Assembly (NCBI RefSeq): GCF_003201475.1
Contig: NZ_QJJK01000015.1
Location: 85,967 to 149,966, forward strand
DNA from: Chelatococcus asaccharovorans
Lineage (GTDB): Bacteria; Pseudomonadota; Alphaproteobacteria; Rhizobiales; Beijerinckiaceae
DNA length: 64,000 nucleotides
Reading direction: 5' to 3'
The translations under genes were made by a program, and so were the position numbers. Below are positions 26,182-34,681 of this stretch, piece by piece. Within the stretch, counting starts at the first letter, position 1. Each line of letters begins with the position of its first letter. The notes under the pieces are model-generated. The model was not told where the DNA came from, did not search any database, and saw only the letters and a list, made by a program, of their open reading frames with translations.

Positions 26182-27315
26182 ATGCCGCTGCACGCCACCC
26201 ATCTGATGAACGCCTTCCTCCTGGCGATCGTCCTGATCCTGCTGCTCAAGCAAGTCTCAGCGCCGCTCGGATTGATCGACAGGCCGGACAGCCGCAAGCG
26301 GCATGACGGTATCGTACCCGTCATCGGCGGCATCGCCATGTTCCTGGCATTCCTGCTCACCGCCTGCCTGGTGGACGGCCTCCTCGAAACGTACTGGCCG
26401 CTTCTGACCGGGCTTGCGATCCTCGTCGGCCTCGGCGTCATCGATGATCGCTACAACCTGCGTGCACCATTGCGGCTTGCGGTGCAGATCGCCGCCGCCA
26501 TCGTCATCGTGGCGCCCGGCAATCATCTCATCACCGATTTGGGCGATGTCATCGGCTCTGGCGCAGTCGCCGGTCAAGGGGGGGCAAGCACGCTGGAACT
26601 CGGCATTTTCGCCATGCCCTTCACCCTTATTTTCATCGTCGGCCTGATCAATGCCCTTAACATGATCGACGGGCTCGACGGCCTGGCTGGCGGTGTCGCG
26701 GCGTCGGCCTTCTTCTGGCTCGCGGTCGCTGGATATCTCTCCAATAGCGGAAGCATCGCCCTGCCGCTCCTGCTGCTATGCGTGACGGCCGGGTTCCTCA
26801 TGTTCAACATGCGCCATCCCTGGCAGGCGCGGGCGCGGGTCTTCATGGGCGATGCCGGCTCGACGATGCTCGGCGCGAGCATTGCCTTTCTGACGATCGA
26901 CGCTGCCACGGGCCCGGCCCGTCTGGTGCCGCTGCCGGCGTGGCTCTGGCTCTGTGCTTTGCCGGCTATTGATACGCTGAGCTTGATCGTTCGACGCCTC
27001 ATGATCGGCCAGAGCCCGATGGCGAGTGACCGCCGCCATCTCCACCATCTTCTGCTGGAGGCCGGACTGTCGGTACGCGCGGCAACGACCGCCATCCTCA
27101 TGGTTTCGTTCCTGCTCGGTGGCATCGGGGTTCTCGGCGCCTGGCTCGGCGTTCCCACCCATGTGATGGTTCTCGGCCTCGTGCTGGTGGCGGGCCTGCA
27201 TGGGGTTTTCGTCGGTCATCAGGAGCACCGGGCAGCGCGGCGCAGCTCCGGCGCGGTCACCCCGGCCGCGGATCCCGTGATATCACCGCCGCCCGTGCGA
27301 AAGCGCCTGTCATGA
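26182..27315 (+). CDS. wecA: WecA/MraY-family undecaprenyl-phosphate sugar-1-phosphate transferase
   Basis: This 377-residue polytopic protein starts repeat-unit synthesis by placing a HexNAc-1-phosphate on undecaprenyl phosphate. It has about 11 membrane helices and the family's catalytic motifs: VGLGVIDDRYNLRAPLRL (Mg-binding DD), NALNMIDGLDGLAGG, RVFMGDAGSTMLG, and the substrate motif RRHLHHLLL corresponding to the HIHH region of WecA. It overlaps the next gene by 4 bases (ATGA). WecA-type initiation suggests a GlcNAc- or similar HexNAc-initiated repeat unit. Confidence 0.9.
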   Translation: MPLHATHLMNAFLLAIVLILLLKQVSAPLGLIDRPDSRKRHDGIVPVIGGIAMFLAFLLTACLVDGLLETYWPLLTGLAILVGLGVIDDRYNLRAPLRLAVQIAAAIVIVAPGNHLITDLGDVIGSGAVAGQGGASTLELGIFAMPFTLIFIVGLINALNMIDGLDGLAGGVAASAFFWLAVAGYLSNSGSIALPLLLLCVTAGFLMFNMRHPWQARARVFMGDAGSTMLGASIAFLTIDAATGPARLVPLPAWLWLCALPAIDTLSLIVRRLMIGQSPMASDRRHLHHLLLEAGLSVRAATTAILMVSFLLGGIGVLGAWLGVPTHVMVLGLVLVAGLHGVFVGHQEHRAARRSSGAVTPAADPVISPPPVRKRLS

Positions 27316-28517
27316 AGCTCGCCTATTTCGGCTTTCCGCATCGCGGTGGCACTTTCACGGTCTATCGGCTTCTGCGCGAAGGGCTCGCGCCACTCGGCAC
27401 GGAACTTGTGTGGATCGGGGCCGGGGAGGCGGCGCACAAGGCATGGCGCGATCCCGATTTTGCGGCTGAGCATGCGCATGGCTTCGTCACCGGCACGCCC
27501 GGCGACGGCGAGGAGGCCAAGGCGCGCGCGCTCGTCAACGCCCTGGAAGCTGGCGGCTTCGACGGCGTGATCGTCAGCGTGCTGGCCGACAGGGCGCAGA
27601 CCAATGCGGTGCGCTATCTCGCGAAGCCCATCCTGCGCATCATGATCGTTCATAATATAACCCCTGCAACCTATGCCGCCGCGCGCGCCATCCGTGATCA
27701 TGTGCATGCAACGGTCGGTGTATCGCCGCGTATTCGTGATGATCTCGTCAGATCCTATGGCTTCGATGACAAGCATACCCTGGCCATTCCCAACGGCACC
27801 GATCTCGCAGAGCATCTGCCTGCGGCGCGCCCCTTCGCCGCGCACGCGCCGTTGCGGTTGCTCTCGCTGGGGCGGATCGAGGACGTCGCCAAGGGCGTGT
27901 TCTGGCTGCCGCAGATTCTCGAAATGCTTCCACCTGAGATCACCTTGACGATCGCCGGCACGGGCCCCGATGCCGAACGCCTGCGCGCGCTCTGCGGGCC
28001 GTTGGGCGGGCGCGTGCATTTCACGGGCGAGGTCGGGCCCGATGAGGTCGATGACTTGATGAAGACCCATGACATTCTTCTCGGGCCATCGCGTTTCGAG
28101 GGCTTCATGATCACCGCGGTGGAGGCCATGGCGCGTGGCTGCGTGCCCGTCGTCGCGCGGATCCACGGGGTCACCGACGCCATCGTGACCGATGGGGCCG
28201 ACGGCCTGCTATTCCCGGTGGGCGACTGGCGCGCCGCGGCCGCGGCCGTCATGTGCCTCAACGACGATCGCCCGCTTCTGCACCGGCTTGCTGCGGCAGG
28301 GTGCTGGACGGCGCATGAGCGGTTTCGGGCCGATCTGATGGCGTCCCGCTATCACGCGCTGATCCGCCGGCTGGTCCACGATCGCCCTCCCATCGCGAAG
28401 CCGCTGGCGTTCGATCACTGGCGCATGGCCCGGGGGCTGAGGCCCGGCCTGCGCAGCTATCTGCCGTTGCCGATCAAGAATGTTCTGCGCGTCCTGCGCG
28501 AGCGGGCCGTGTCATGA
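27312..28517 (+). CDS. Family 4 glycosyltransferase (GT-B)
   Basis: The 401-residue GT-B enzyme has an N-terminal acceptor domain beginning KLAYFGFPHRGGTFTVYRLL and a C-terminal Glycos_transf_1 domain with LRLLSLGRIEDVAKGVFWLP (about 177-196), GTGPDAERLRAL and the donor-binding EGFMITAVEAMARGCVPVV, the ExFxxxxxE motif. It overlaps both neighbours by 4 bases, so it belongs to a translationally coupled operon running from 26182 to 29982. Donor sugar unknown. Confidence 0.9.
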   Translation: MKLAYFGFPHRGGTFTVYRLLREGLAPLGTELVWIGAGEAAHKAWRDPDFAAEHAHGFVTGTPGDGEEAKARALVNALEAGGFDGVIVSVLADRAQTNAVRYLAKPILRIMIVHNITPATYAAARAIRDHVHATVGVSPRIRDDLVRSYGFDDKHTLAIPNGTDLAEHLPAARPFAAHAPLRLLSLGRIEDVAKGVFWLPQILEMLPPEITLTIAGTGPDAERLRALCGPLGGRVHFTGEVGPDEVDDLMKTHDILLGPSRFEGFMITAVEAMARGCVPVVARIHGVTDAIVTDGADGLLFPVGDWRAAAAAVMCLNDDRPLLHRLAAAGCWTAHERFRADLMASRYHALIRRLVHDRPPIAKPLAFDHWRMARGLRPGLRSYLPLPIKNVLRVLRERAVS

Positions 28518-29152
28518 TCGGCGCCCCGCCGGCGCGTCAGGGCGAAGGCTCCCGGCCCCTCGGGGCGGATGGCGCCTACCGGCCGAGCCCGCATAGTCGC
28601 GCCAACAAGATCGCCAGGCTCGCCTGGGGGAGCGTGTGGCTCCTGTTGTTCCGGCCGAGCCCCAAGCCGTTCCACGCCTGGCGGCGGATGCTGCTCAGGC
28701 TGTTCGGCGCCGAGATCGGCCCCGGCGCGGTCATTCACGCGTCCGCCCGCATATGGGCGCCCTGGAATCTGACGATGGGCACCTGCGCCAGCCTCAGCCA
28801 TCGTGTCGACTGCTACGCGGTCGATCTCATTGCCATCGGCGACTATGCGACGGTGAGCCAGTACAGCTTCCTGTGCGCGGCGAGCCATGACATCGACGCG
28901 CCCGACATGCCGCTCGTGACGGCGCCCATCGTCATCGGCGCCCATGCGTGGGTTGCGGCCGATGCCTTTGTCGGGCCGGGCGTGACGATCGGCGAGGGGG
29001 CGGTGGTCGGCGCACGCGCCAGCGTGTTCCGCACCGTGCCGCCGTGGACCGTGGTGGCCGGAAACCCGGCGCGGGCCATCCGCATGCGCCGGCCGGCCGT
29101 GGCCGCCGCTGGGGCGACGTGGCATGTCGAGGACAGGAGGCGAGCGACATGA
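28514..29152 (+). CDS. WcaF-type acetyltransferase (left-handed beta-helix)
   Basis: The 212-residue hexapeptide-repeat transferase probably O-acetylates a sugar of the repeat unit. The N-terminal part (NKIARLAWGSVWLLLFRPSP, PFHAWRRMLLRLFGAEIGPG) matches putative colanic-acid acetyltransferases such as WcaF. Hexapeptide turns follow (GPGVTIGEGAVVGARASVFR) with the conserved His in AASHDID and the C-terminal cap PPWTVVAGNPARAIRMR. It overlaps the genes on both sides by 4 bases. Confidence 0.88.
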   Translation: MIGAPPARQGEGSRPLGADGAYRPSPHSRANKIARLAWGSVWLLLFRPSPKPFHAWRRMLLRLFGAEIGPGAVIHASARIWAPWNLTMGTCASLSHRVDCYAVDLIAIGDYATVSQYSFLCAASHDIDAPDMPLVTAPIVIGAHAWVAADAFVGPGVTIGEGAVVGARASVFRTVPPWTVVAGNPARAIRMRRPAVAAAGATWHVEDRRRAT

Positions 29153-29982
29153 GCATTTCCGTTCTCATCCTGACCCTGAACGAGGAGAACATTCTGCCGG
29201 CGTGTCTGGCCTCGGTCGCGTGGAGCGACGATGTCGTTGTGCTCGATTCCTTCAGTACGGATCGCACCGTCGAGATCGCGAAAGCGGCAGGCGCCCGCGT
29301 CTATCAACGGACTTACGACAATGAACACACGCAGCATACTTACGGATTGAAGGAAATTCCCTTCAAATACCCCTGGGTATACATTCCTGACGCGGATGAA
29401 ATAACGCCGCCCGACCTGCGCGACGAGATGCTGGCGGCCGTCGCCGATCCCGACTGCCCGGAAGCGGGGTTCCGTGTGCGCTTCAAGGTCATCTTCATGG
29501 GCCAGTGGCTCAAGCATAGCAGCCTTTATCCCACGTGGGTCATGCGCCTCGTCAGGCCGGAAAAGGCGCATTTCGAGCGTGAGATCAACTCGGTCTGCGT
29601 CGTCGATGGGCCGGTGGGGCGGCTTCAGGCGCATTTCACCCATTACAGCTTCAACAAGGGGCTCAATGCCTGGTACGAGAAGCACAATCGCTACTCATGG
29701 CATGAAGCGCGCGAGTCCCTGATGAGCCTTGAGCGGGGCAGCTTCCGGATGAGCGATCTCTTCAGCCGGGAGGCGCCGCGCCGCCGCCGCGCAATGAAGG
29801 AATTGTCCTTCCGCCTGCCATGTCGGCCAACGCTGCGGTTTCTTTACATGTACTTTGTCCGACGTGGGTTTATGGATGGCTGGGCGGGTTATGTCTACTG
29901 CCGTCTGCTCGTCGCCTATGAATACATGATCGTGATCAAGATTGCGGAGATCCGTCGCCGTCGTCGCGGGCTGCCGGTGTGA
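29149..29982 (+). CDS. Family 2 glycosyltransferase (WaaE/KdtX-like)
   Basis: This 277-residue GT2 enzyme starts ISVLILTLNEENILPACLAS and has WSDDVVVLDSFSTDRTVEIA, the pattern of the LPS core beta-glucosyltransferase-like branch. The metal-binding motif is IPDADEITPP (about 80-89). The C terminus is rich in aromatic and basic residues (LRFLYMYFVRRGFMDGWAGY), suggesting membrane association. The ATG at 29149 overlaps the acetyltransferase stop (ATGA) and follows GGAGG. Confidence 0.9.
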   Translation: MSISVLILTLNEENILPACLASVAWSDDVVVLDSFSTDRTVEIAKAAGARVYQRTYDNEHTQHTYGLKEIPFKYPWVYIPDADEITPPDLRDEMLAAVADPDCPEAGFRVRFKVIFMGQWLKHSSLYPTWVMRLVRPEKAHFEREINSVCVVDGPVGRLQAHFTHYSFNKGLNAWYEKHNRYSWHEARESLMSLERGSFRMSDLFSREAPRRRRAMKELSFRLPCRPTLRFLYMYFVRRGFMDGWAGYVYCRLLVAYEYMIVIKIAEIRRRRRGLPV

Positions 29983-30022
29983 GGGATTGCTGGTCTGAAG
30001 ATAGGGCTTGGGGGACGTTGCC

Positions 30023-30748
30023 ATGCAGCAGGGCCTGTTCTGTCCCTCCATCAAGGCCGATCGGCCCATGATTGCAGAAAGAGAGCGATGGTCTGTCGCG
30101 ATTGCCGACCAGGCGAGATTGTCCCGCGGTGCAGGTTCTTCGCGGGGCGCGGGCTTCCTTGTCCTGGCCGCGCTTGCCGTGACGACGATGATCATGGCCC
30201 CGGCTTTCGGGCTGCTGGCGGCTGAGCGATTGCTGACGGTGCGTTCCGACCTGGGCCGTGTCGATGCCATCGTCGTGCTGGGCGGGGACGGCCCGCGACG
30301 CGCCTATCGAGCCGCATCGCTCTATCGCGCCGGCGTTGCGCCAAATGTCATCATCGCCGGCGATGGGGACTGCACCTTCATTCGACAGATGATGATCGAG
30401 AGCGGTGTTCCCTCCGGGGTGATCCGGATGGAATGTCAGTCGCGCAATACGTGGGAGAACGCCCGCTTTTCCTTGCCCATGCTGATTGAGGCGAAGGTGC
30501 GCCGTGCCGTCATCGTCACGAGCTGGTTCCACAGCCGGCGCGCTCTCGCCTGTTTTCGGGCCGTGGCGCCGTGGGTCGCCTTTGCATCGGCGCCGGTCGA
30601 GCCGGAATGGTCGTCCTGGCGCCTGATGGAGGATCCGGACAGCGGTCGCATCCTCCTCGAATATATGAAGGTCGCCTGGTATATCCTGCGCTACGGCATC
30701 GACATCACGGAGTTCGGGAGCGAACATACGCAAAGGGCGAGGCCATGA
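30023..30748 (+). CDS. YdcF-family (DUF218) protein
   Basis: This 241-residue protein has one N-terminal membrane helix (about 44-64; GFLVLAALAVTTMIMAPAFG) and a YdcF domain: DAIVVLGGDGPRRAYRAASL, VAPNVIIAGDG, SRNTWENARFSLPML and VIVTSWFHSRRAL. YdcF/SanA/ElyC proteins act in envelope biogenesis, and ElyC is linked to undecaprenyl-phosphate use, so a role with lipid-linked intermediates is plausible. The ATG at 30023 follows GGGGGACG; 30068 is an alternative. It overlaps the polymerase gene by 4 bases. Confidence 0.85.
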   Translation: MQQGLFCPSIKADRPMIAERERWSVAIADQARLSRGAGSSRGAGFLVLAALAVTTMIMAPAFGLLAAERLLTVRSDLGRVDAIVVLGGDGPRRAYRAASLYRAGVAPNVIIAGDGDCTFIRQMMIESGVPSGVIRMECQSRNTWENARFSLPMLIEAKVRRAVIVTSWFHSRRALACFRAVAPWVAFASAPVEPEWSSWRLMEDPDSGRILLEYMKVAWYILRYGIDITEFGSEHTQRARP

Positions 30749-32100
30749 GCGCCTACAACCAAGCCGGGTGGCAATGGGATAATTGGATCTGGACCGCTAT
30801 TCTCGCGGTTATCACGGTCGCCATGTTGCTGTCCGCGATGACTCGTCCCGGCAAGATCTATGAATTTCCGTTCCTGGCGGCCGCGATAACCTTCGCCTTC
30901 ATCCTCCCGCAACTGCCCGGCCTTGCGACGGACCGCTTTCTGCCGGCTGGCGGCTATGCCAAGGCGATCGCCTTCACCGGCCTCTGTCTTGCCATGTGTC
31001 AGATGGGTTGGTGGGCCTGCCGCAGGCCCATGCGTCTTGGCGACTGGACTTTTGACGAGCGTCGTCTGCTGATTGCGGCAGGCGTGTTGTCGCTGGTCGG
31101 CGCGTCCTTCTACATCCAGCTCAGCCGGTTGCCGCGCGACGTGACGGTGGGCACGACGATCAGCGGGTTGCCCGTGGTGTACCTGTTCTTCTCGCGGATG
31201 CTGACCTATGGCCTGGCGCTGGGTCTCATCTGCCTCGCGCGGCGTCCGTCGACATGGGCCTGGGCCATCGTGCTGGGTGGAAGCCTCCTTTATCTCGATC
31301 GCATCATCATCACCGGCAAGCGCGGCGAGGCCATGGAGTTCCTGATGCTCGTCGCATTGGCCCTGTGGTTTCACCGGGGTTGGGCGGCGCCCCGCTTCCT
31401 CATGCTGACGGGGCTTGTCGCGGGGACCTTGCTGCTGGGCTCGACCCATGACTATCGCGAATTGACGCGGAGTGAAGGTATACCTGACGTTTTGTCGCTA
31501 TCCCAGATTGATATCGTCGAGAATTTCGAAGAGATTCTGGAAAGAGGTGGGCCTGAGATGCACAATGCGGTCCTGCGCATCGCGGCGACTGACCGCAGCC
31601 GGGACTTTGACTACGGCGTATTTCACTGGAATATGCTGGTCTATACCTTTGTCCCCGCGCAGGTTGTCGGTCCCGTTTTGAAGAGTGCGCTGATGATCGA
31701 AATGGACCAGCGTTACGATCGGGAATATGATCCGCTGCTCGGAAGTACCGAGACGGGCATGGCCGATGCCTTTTCATCCTTCTGGTATTTCGGCGCCTTG
31801 AAGTTCTTCCTGGTCGCCTTTGCCATGCGCGCGATCTACCGCGCCGCCGTGGCCGGCAGCACGGGCGCGGAAATCGTCTATCTCCTGTCGGTGGTGCCGG
31901 CGATGCACACGCTGTCCCATTTCACCCAGTGGATCGTATCCGCCTGGGTGCAACTCGCGATCTTCCTCCTGCCGGCCTTGCTCTATGCACGCCAGCGGCG
32001 CGATGACGTCTCGCGGGATCGAATGTCGGCTGTGGCGCCGAAGGATTACCAGATATCAACGCAGCCGGGTCTCACGCCGCCCCTGCAGATCCACTCATAG
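30745..32100 (+). CDS. Wzy-like repeat-unit polymerase
   Basis: This 451-residue protein has about 10-11 membrane segments and a long loop (about 240-320) with many Arg, Glu and Tyr residues, typical of O-antigen/exopolysaccharide polymerases. Examples are WTAILAVITVAMLLSAMT (about 14-31) and FLMLTGLVAGTLLLGSTHDY, with RGEAMEFLMLVALALW between. The family is poorly conserved in sequence; the call rests on topology and on position between YdcF and glycosyltransferase genes in a locus that has Wzx and Wzz but no other polymerase. Its last 55 bases overlap the convergent glycosyltransferase gene. Confidence 0.75.
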   Translation: MSAYNQAGWQWDNWIWTAILAVITVAMLLSAMTRPGKIYEFPFLAAAITFAFILPQLPGLATDRFLPAGGYAKAIAFTGLCLAMCQMGWWACRRPMRLGDWTFDERRLLIAAGVLSLVGASFYIQLSRLPRDVTVGTTISGLPVVYLFFSRMLTYGLALGLICLARRPSTWAWAIVLGGSLLYLDRIIITGKRGEAMEFLMLVALALWFHRGWAAPRFLMLTGLVAGTLLLGSTHDYRELTRSEGIPDVLSLSQIDIVENFEEILERGGPEMHNAVLRIAATDRSRDFDYGVFHWNMLVYTFVPAQVVGPVLKSALMIEMDQRYDREYDPLLGSTETGMADAFSSFWYFGALKFFLVAFAMRAIYRAAVAGSTGAEIVYLLSVVPAMHTLSHFTQWIVSAWVQLAIFLLPALLYARQRRDDVSRDRMSAVAPKDYQISTQPGLTPPLQIHS

Positions 32101-33302
32101 ACGGCCGAAAAGTCCTCTGCCACGGCTGGCCAGCTGAAATGCGCCGTGACCAGCGCGCGGCCGGCATGGCCCATGGCCGCGAGCCGTGACGGCGGCCAGG
32201 AGGCGAGATCGGCAAGGCCTGCGGTCAGGCTGTCGATGTCGGGCATCACCGCGATGCCGGCGCCATGAGCGATGCCCTCCGGCAGGTTGCATTGCGGCGT
32301 CATCAATACCGGCAGGCCGTGCTGCCAGGCTTCCAGGATGGCCATCGGCAAGCCCTCGCTCACCGAGGGCAGGATGAAGGCATCCGAGGCGGCGAAGGTC
32401 GCGTCCTTCGCCGTGTCGTGCTGCGGGCCGATGAAATGCACGCTGGAGCCGAGACCAAGATCGGCCGTGAGCGACCGCAGGCCGGCGACATAGCCGTCGG
32501 CGCCCCAGCCGGCGATCACGAGATGCCAGGCCGAGGCCCGCGTCCCGGCGCGCTGCTTGAAGGCGCTCCAGGCGCGGATCAGGTTCGTCAGCCCCTTCTT
32601 CGGCGTCAGCCGCCCGAGAAAGAGAAGCACGCGCGCATCGGCAGGCAGAGCCTTGCGCCAGAGCGGACGATCTGCCGCGCCGTGCGTCGGGGCGGTGACG
32701 CCGTTGCGGATCACGCAGACGGGGTTGCGCAGGCCGAAAGCGCGGATCGCTTCCAGTTCCGCGTCGCAAAGCGCGTGGATGCAGGCGGCGTCGGTGAGAT
32801 GCGCGCGCTCATAGAGCCGCGCGGCGATCTCCTTCTTCCAGCCGCTGTTGGCGAGCGCCCAGGGGTCGAGCATGCCATGCGGGCTCACGATGTAGGGCGC
32901 ATGCCGCGCGGCCCCCCATCGCCTGGCCGCCACCGAGGGGTACATCCAGAGGCCGTGGACGTGGAGCACATCGAGATCGGCAGTGGCCATCGCGGCGGAC
33001 AGGCCGGGCGCATAGCCAAAACTGCGCGGCCCCCTGGTTTGGGACAGCGTGACCGGCAGCGCGCCCCAGCCGCCGAGCCTGCGGCTCCCGTCGCCACCGG
33101 CAAGGGAGAAGACTTCGACGCGGTGGGACATGGGTCGCGCGTGCAAAGCCAGGCCGAGCGCCTGGACGCAAGCGGCGACCCCCCCGGCCGTTGGCGCAAT
33201 GGAACCGAGCAGCATGCCCACCTTCAGCGCGGCTGGCGCGGGCAGTGGCGCGGCGGGGGCCGGGGAGACCATGCTGCCGATGTCGATCGATGAGGCGCTC
33301 AT
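32046..33302 (-). CDS. Family 4 glycosyltransferase (GT-B)
   Basis: The 418-residue GT4 enzyme has the N-terminal pattern VGMLLGSIAPTAGGVAACVQ, LDVLHVHGLWMYPSVAAR and VSPHGMLDPWAL, then the donor domain LLFLGRLTPKKGLTNLIRAW and SEGLPMAILEAWQHGLPVLM. This pattern (HGLW, PHGML) is typical of GT4 enzymes in exopolysaccharide loci. It overlaps the upstream gene at 33299-33302 (ATGA) and forms an operon 35967 to 32046 with two other GT4 genes. Confidence 0.92.
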   Translation of the reverse strand: MSASSIDIGSMVSPAPAAPLPAPAALKVGMLLGSIAPTAGGVAACVQALGLALHARPMSHRVEVFSLAGGDGSRRLGGWGALPVTLSQTRGPRSFGYAPGLSAAMATADLDVLHVHGLWMYPSVAARRWGAARHAPYIVSPHGMLDPWALANSGWKKEIAARLYERAHLTDAACIHALCDAELEAIRAFGLRNPVCVIRNGVTAPTHGAADRPLWRKALPADARVLLFLGRLTPKKGLTNLIRAWSAFKQRAGTRASAWHLVIAGWGADGYVAGLRSLTADLGLGSSVHFIGPQHDTAKDATFAASDAFILPSVSEGLPMAILEAWQHGLPVLMTPQCNLPEGIAHGAGIAVMPDIDSLTAGLADLASWPPSRLAAMGHAGRALVTAHFSWPAVAEDFSAVYEWICRGGVRPGCVDIW

Positions 33303-34681
33303 GGTGGCTCCCTGGATGCGGGCCGCCCCGCGTGGAGCGCGCGGGCCTGGACGAGCGCCGATCGGAGGCGCTCGCCGTATTGGGCGAGGTCATGCTCGGC
33401 AGCCCGCATGCCGGCCTCGCGGGCCATTTCATGGCGCAGCCGGGGATTACCGGCGAGGTTCAGCAGCGCGGCAACGATCGCATCGACATCGCGGATCGGC
33501 ACGATCGAGCCGTCGCGACCGTCGCGCACGACGCTGCCGGCATTCGGTGTGGTCACGACGGGCAGACCCGCCGCGAGCGCCTCGTAGGTGGCTGTCGCGG
33601 AGCCCTCGCAGATCGAGGGCAGCAGGAACACGTCAGCCCAGGCGTAGTGGCGCTGGATCTCGCTGCGCGGAACCGCCCCCACCAGCTCGACATCTCGCGC
33701 CAGGGCCTGTCTGGCGGCAGGCGTCAGAGGGCAGGGGCCGACCATGCGGAAGGTCATGCGCCCCTTAAGCTGCCGCGCCGCCTCGCGCACATAGGGCGAC
33801 CCCTTGCGCAGGCCGATCCCGCCGACCGTCAGCACGCGCAGGGGGCCGCCGTGCGGCGGGCGCGGCGGCAGGGCGTAGCGCTGATCGACGCCATAGGGCA
33901 CGACGATGGTCCGCGCGGCATCGCCCCCGGTGGCGATCACGGCATCGCGCACAAAGGCCGAGCCGCAGATCACGAGGTCTGCCGCTCCCCATTCCGCAAT
34001 CTCCTGCGCGGCGAATTGCGCGGCGAGGCGGTTCGCGGCGGCTGGCGCCTGCCAGTCGGGAAAGCGCGCCTCTTCCTCCGCGATCAGCCGTTCGACGATG
34101 CCACGCGGCGCAATGATCTGTTCCACGACGGTCCAGAGGCCCGCCGCGCGGGCGGCCTTGAGGACATCGAGGCTTTCGCCCGAGAAGGCATAAAGCCCGG
34201 CTGCATCGCCGAAACCTTGGGCCGTGACGCGGCGCGCCAGCATGCGCCCGCCCCACAGGGCGGCTGCCGTCTCGCGTTCGGGCGTTCGCGCCGCAAGGCG
34301 GCGGAGCGCGAGGGCGAGGCCAAATCCCGGAAAGCTCGTCAGGAGGCGCGGATCGATATCGCCCGGCACACGGCCGCCCAGGCGCCGAACTGCGCCGGGC
34401 AACAGGCGATGCGGCAGATGCCCCAGGAGGCGCGGCCAGCCCTGGACGCCCGTGATATCCGTATAGAGCCGCGCCAGCTCGCCCTGCGCGGCCAGCATGC
34501 GTGGCACGGCATAATGCATCCGTGCGCCGAGCTGGACGACGGCGACGGGTCCGATCCGGTCGCGCGTGCTGCCTTGCCTTGTGCCGTGAAGGCTCTCTGC
34601 GGGGCGACGCATCGGCAGCCCTTCGCCTTTTCCCTGCGTTTCGCCGCGCGCAGGCGCGGCCTGCAGCGGGGGCGCGCTCAT
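33299..34681 (-). CDS. Family 4 glycosyltransferase (GT-B)
   Basis: The 460-residue protein carries a Glycos_transf_1 domain: LRVLTVGGIGLRKGSPYVRE (about 290-310), YAWADVFLLPSICEGSATAT and YEALAAGLPVVTTPNAGS, with the glycine-rich donor loop and an EGSATATYE motif. The N-terminal half shows IGPVAVVQLGARMHYAVPRM. The ATG at 34681 overlaps the previous gene's stop (ATGA); an internal ATG at residue 24 would shorten a poorly conserved tail. It is coupled on both sides in a three-gene GT4 operon. Confidence 0.88.
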   Translation of the reverse strand: MSAPPLQAAPARGETQGKGEGLPMRRPAESLHGTRQGSTRDRIGPVAVVQLGARMHYAVPRMLAAQGELARLYTDITGVQGWPRLLGHLPHRLLPGAVRRLGGRVPGDIDPRLLTSFPGFGLALALRRLAARTPERETAAALWGGRMLARRVTAQGFGDAAGLYAFSGESLDVLKAARAAGLWTVVEQIIAPRGIVERLIAEEEARFPDWQAPAAANRLAAQFAAQEIAEWGAADLVICGSAFVRDAVIATGGDAARTIVVPYGVDQRYALPPRPPHGGPLRVLTVGGIGLRKGSPYVREAARQLKGRMTFRMVGPCPLTPAARQALARDVELVGAVPRSEIQRHYAWADVFLLPSICEGSATATYEALAAGLPVVTTPNAGSVVRDGRDGSIVPIRDVDAIVAALLNLAGNPRLRHEMAREAGMRAAEHDLAQYGERLRSALVQARALHAGRPASREPP

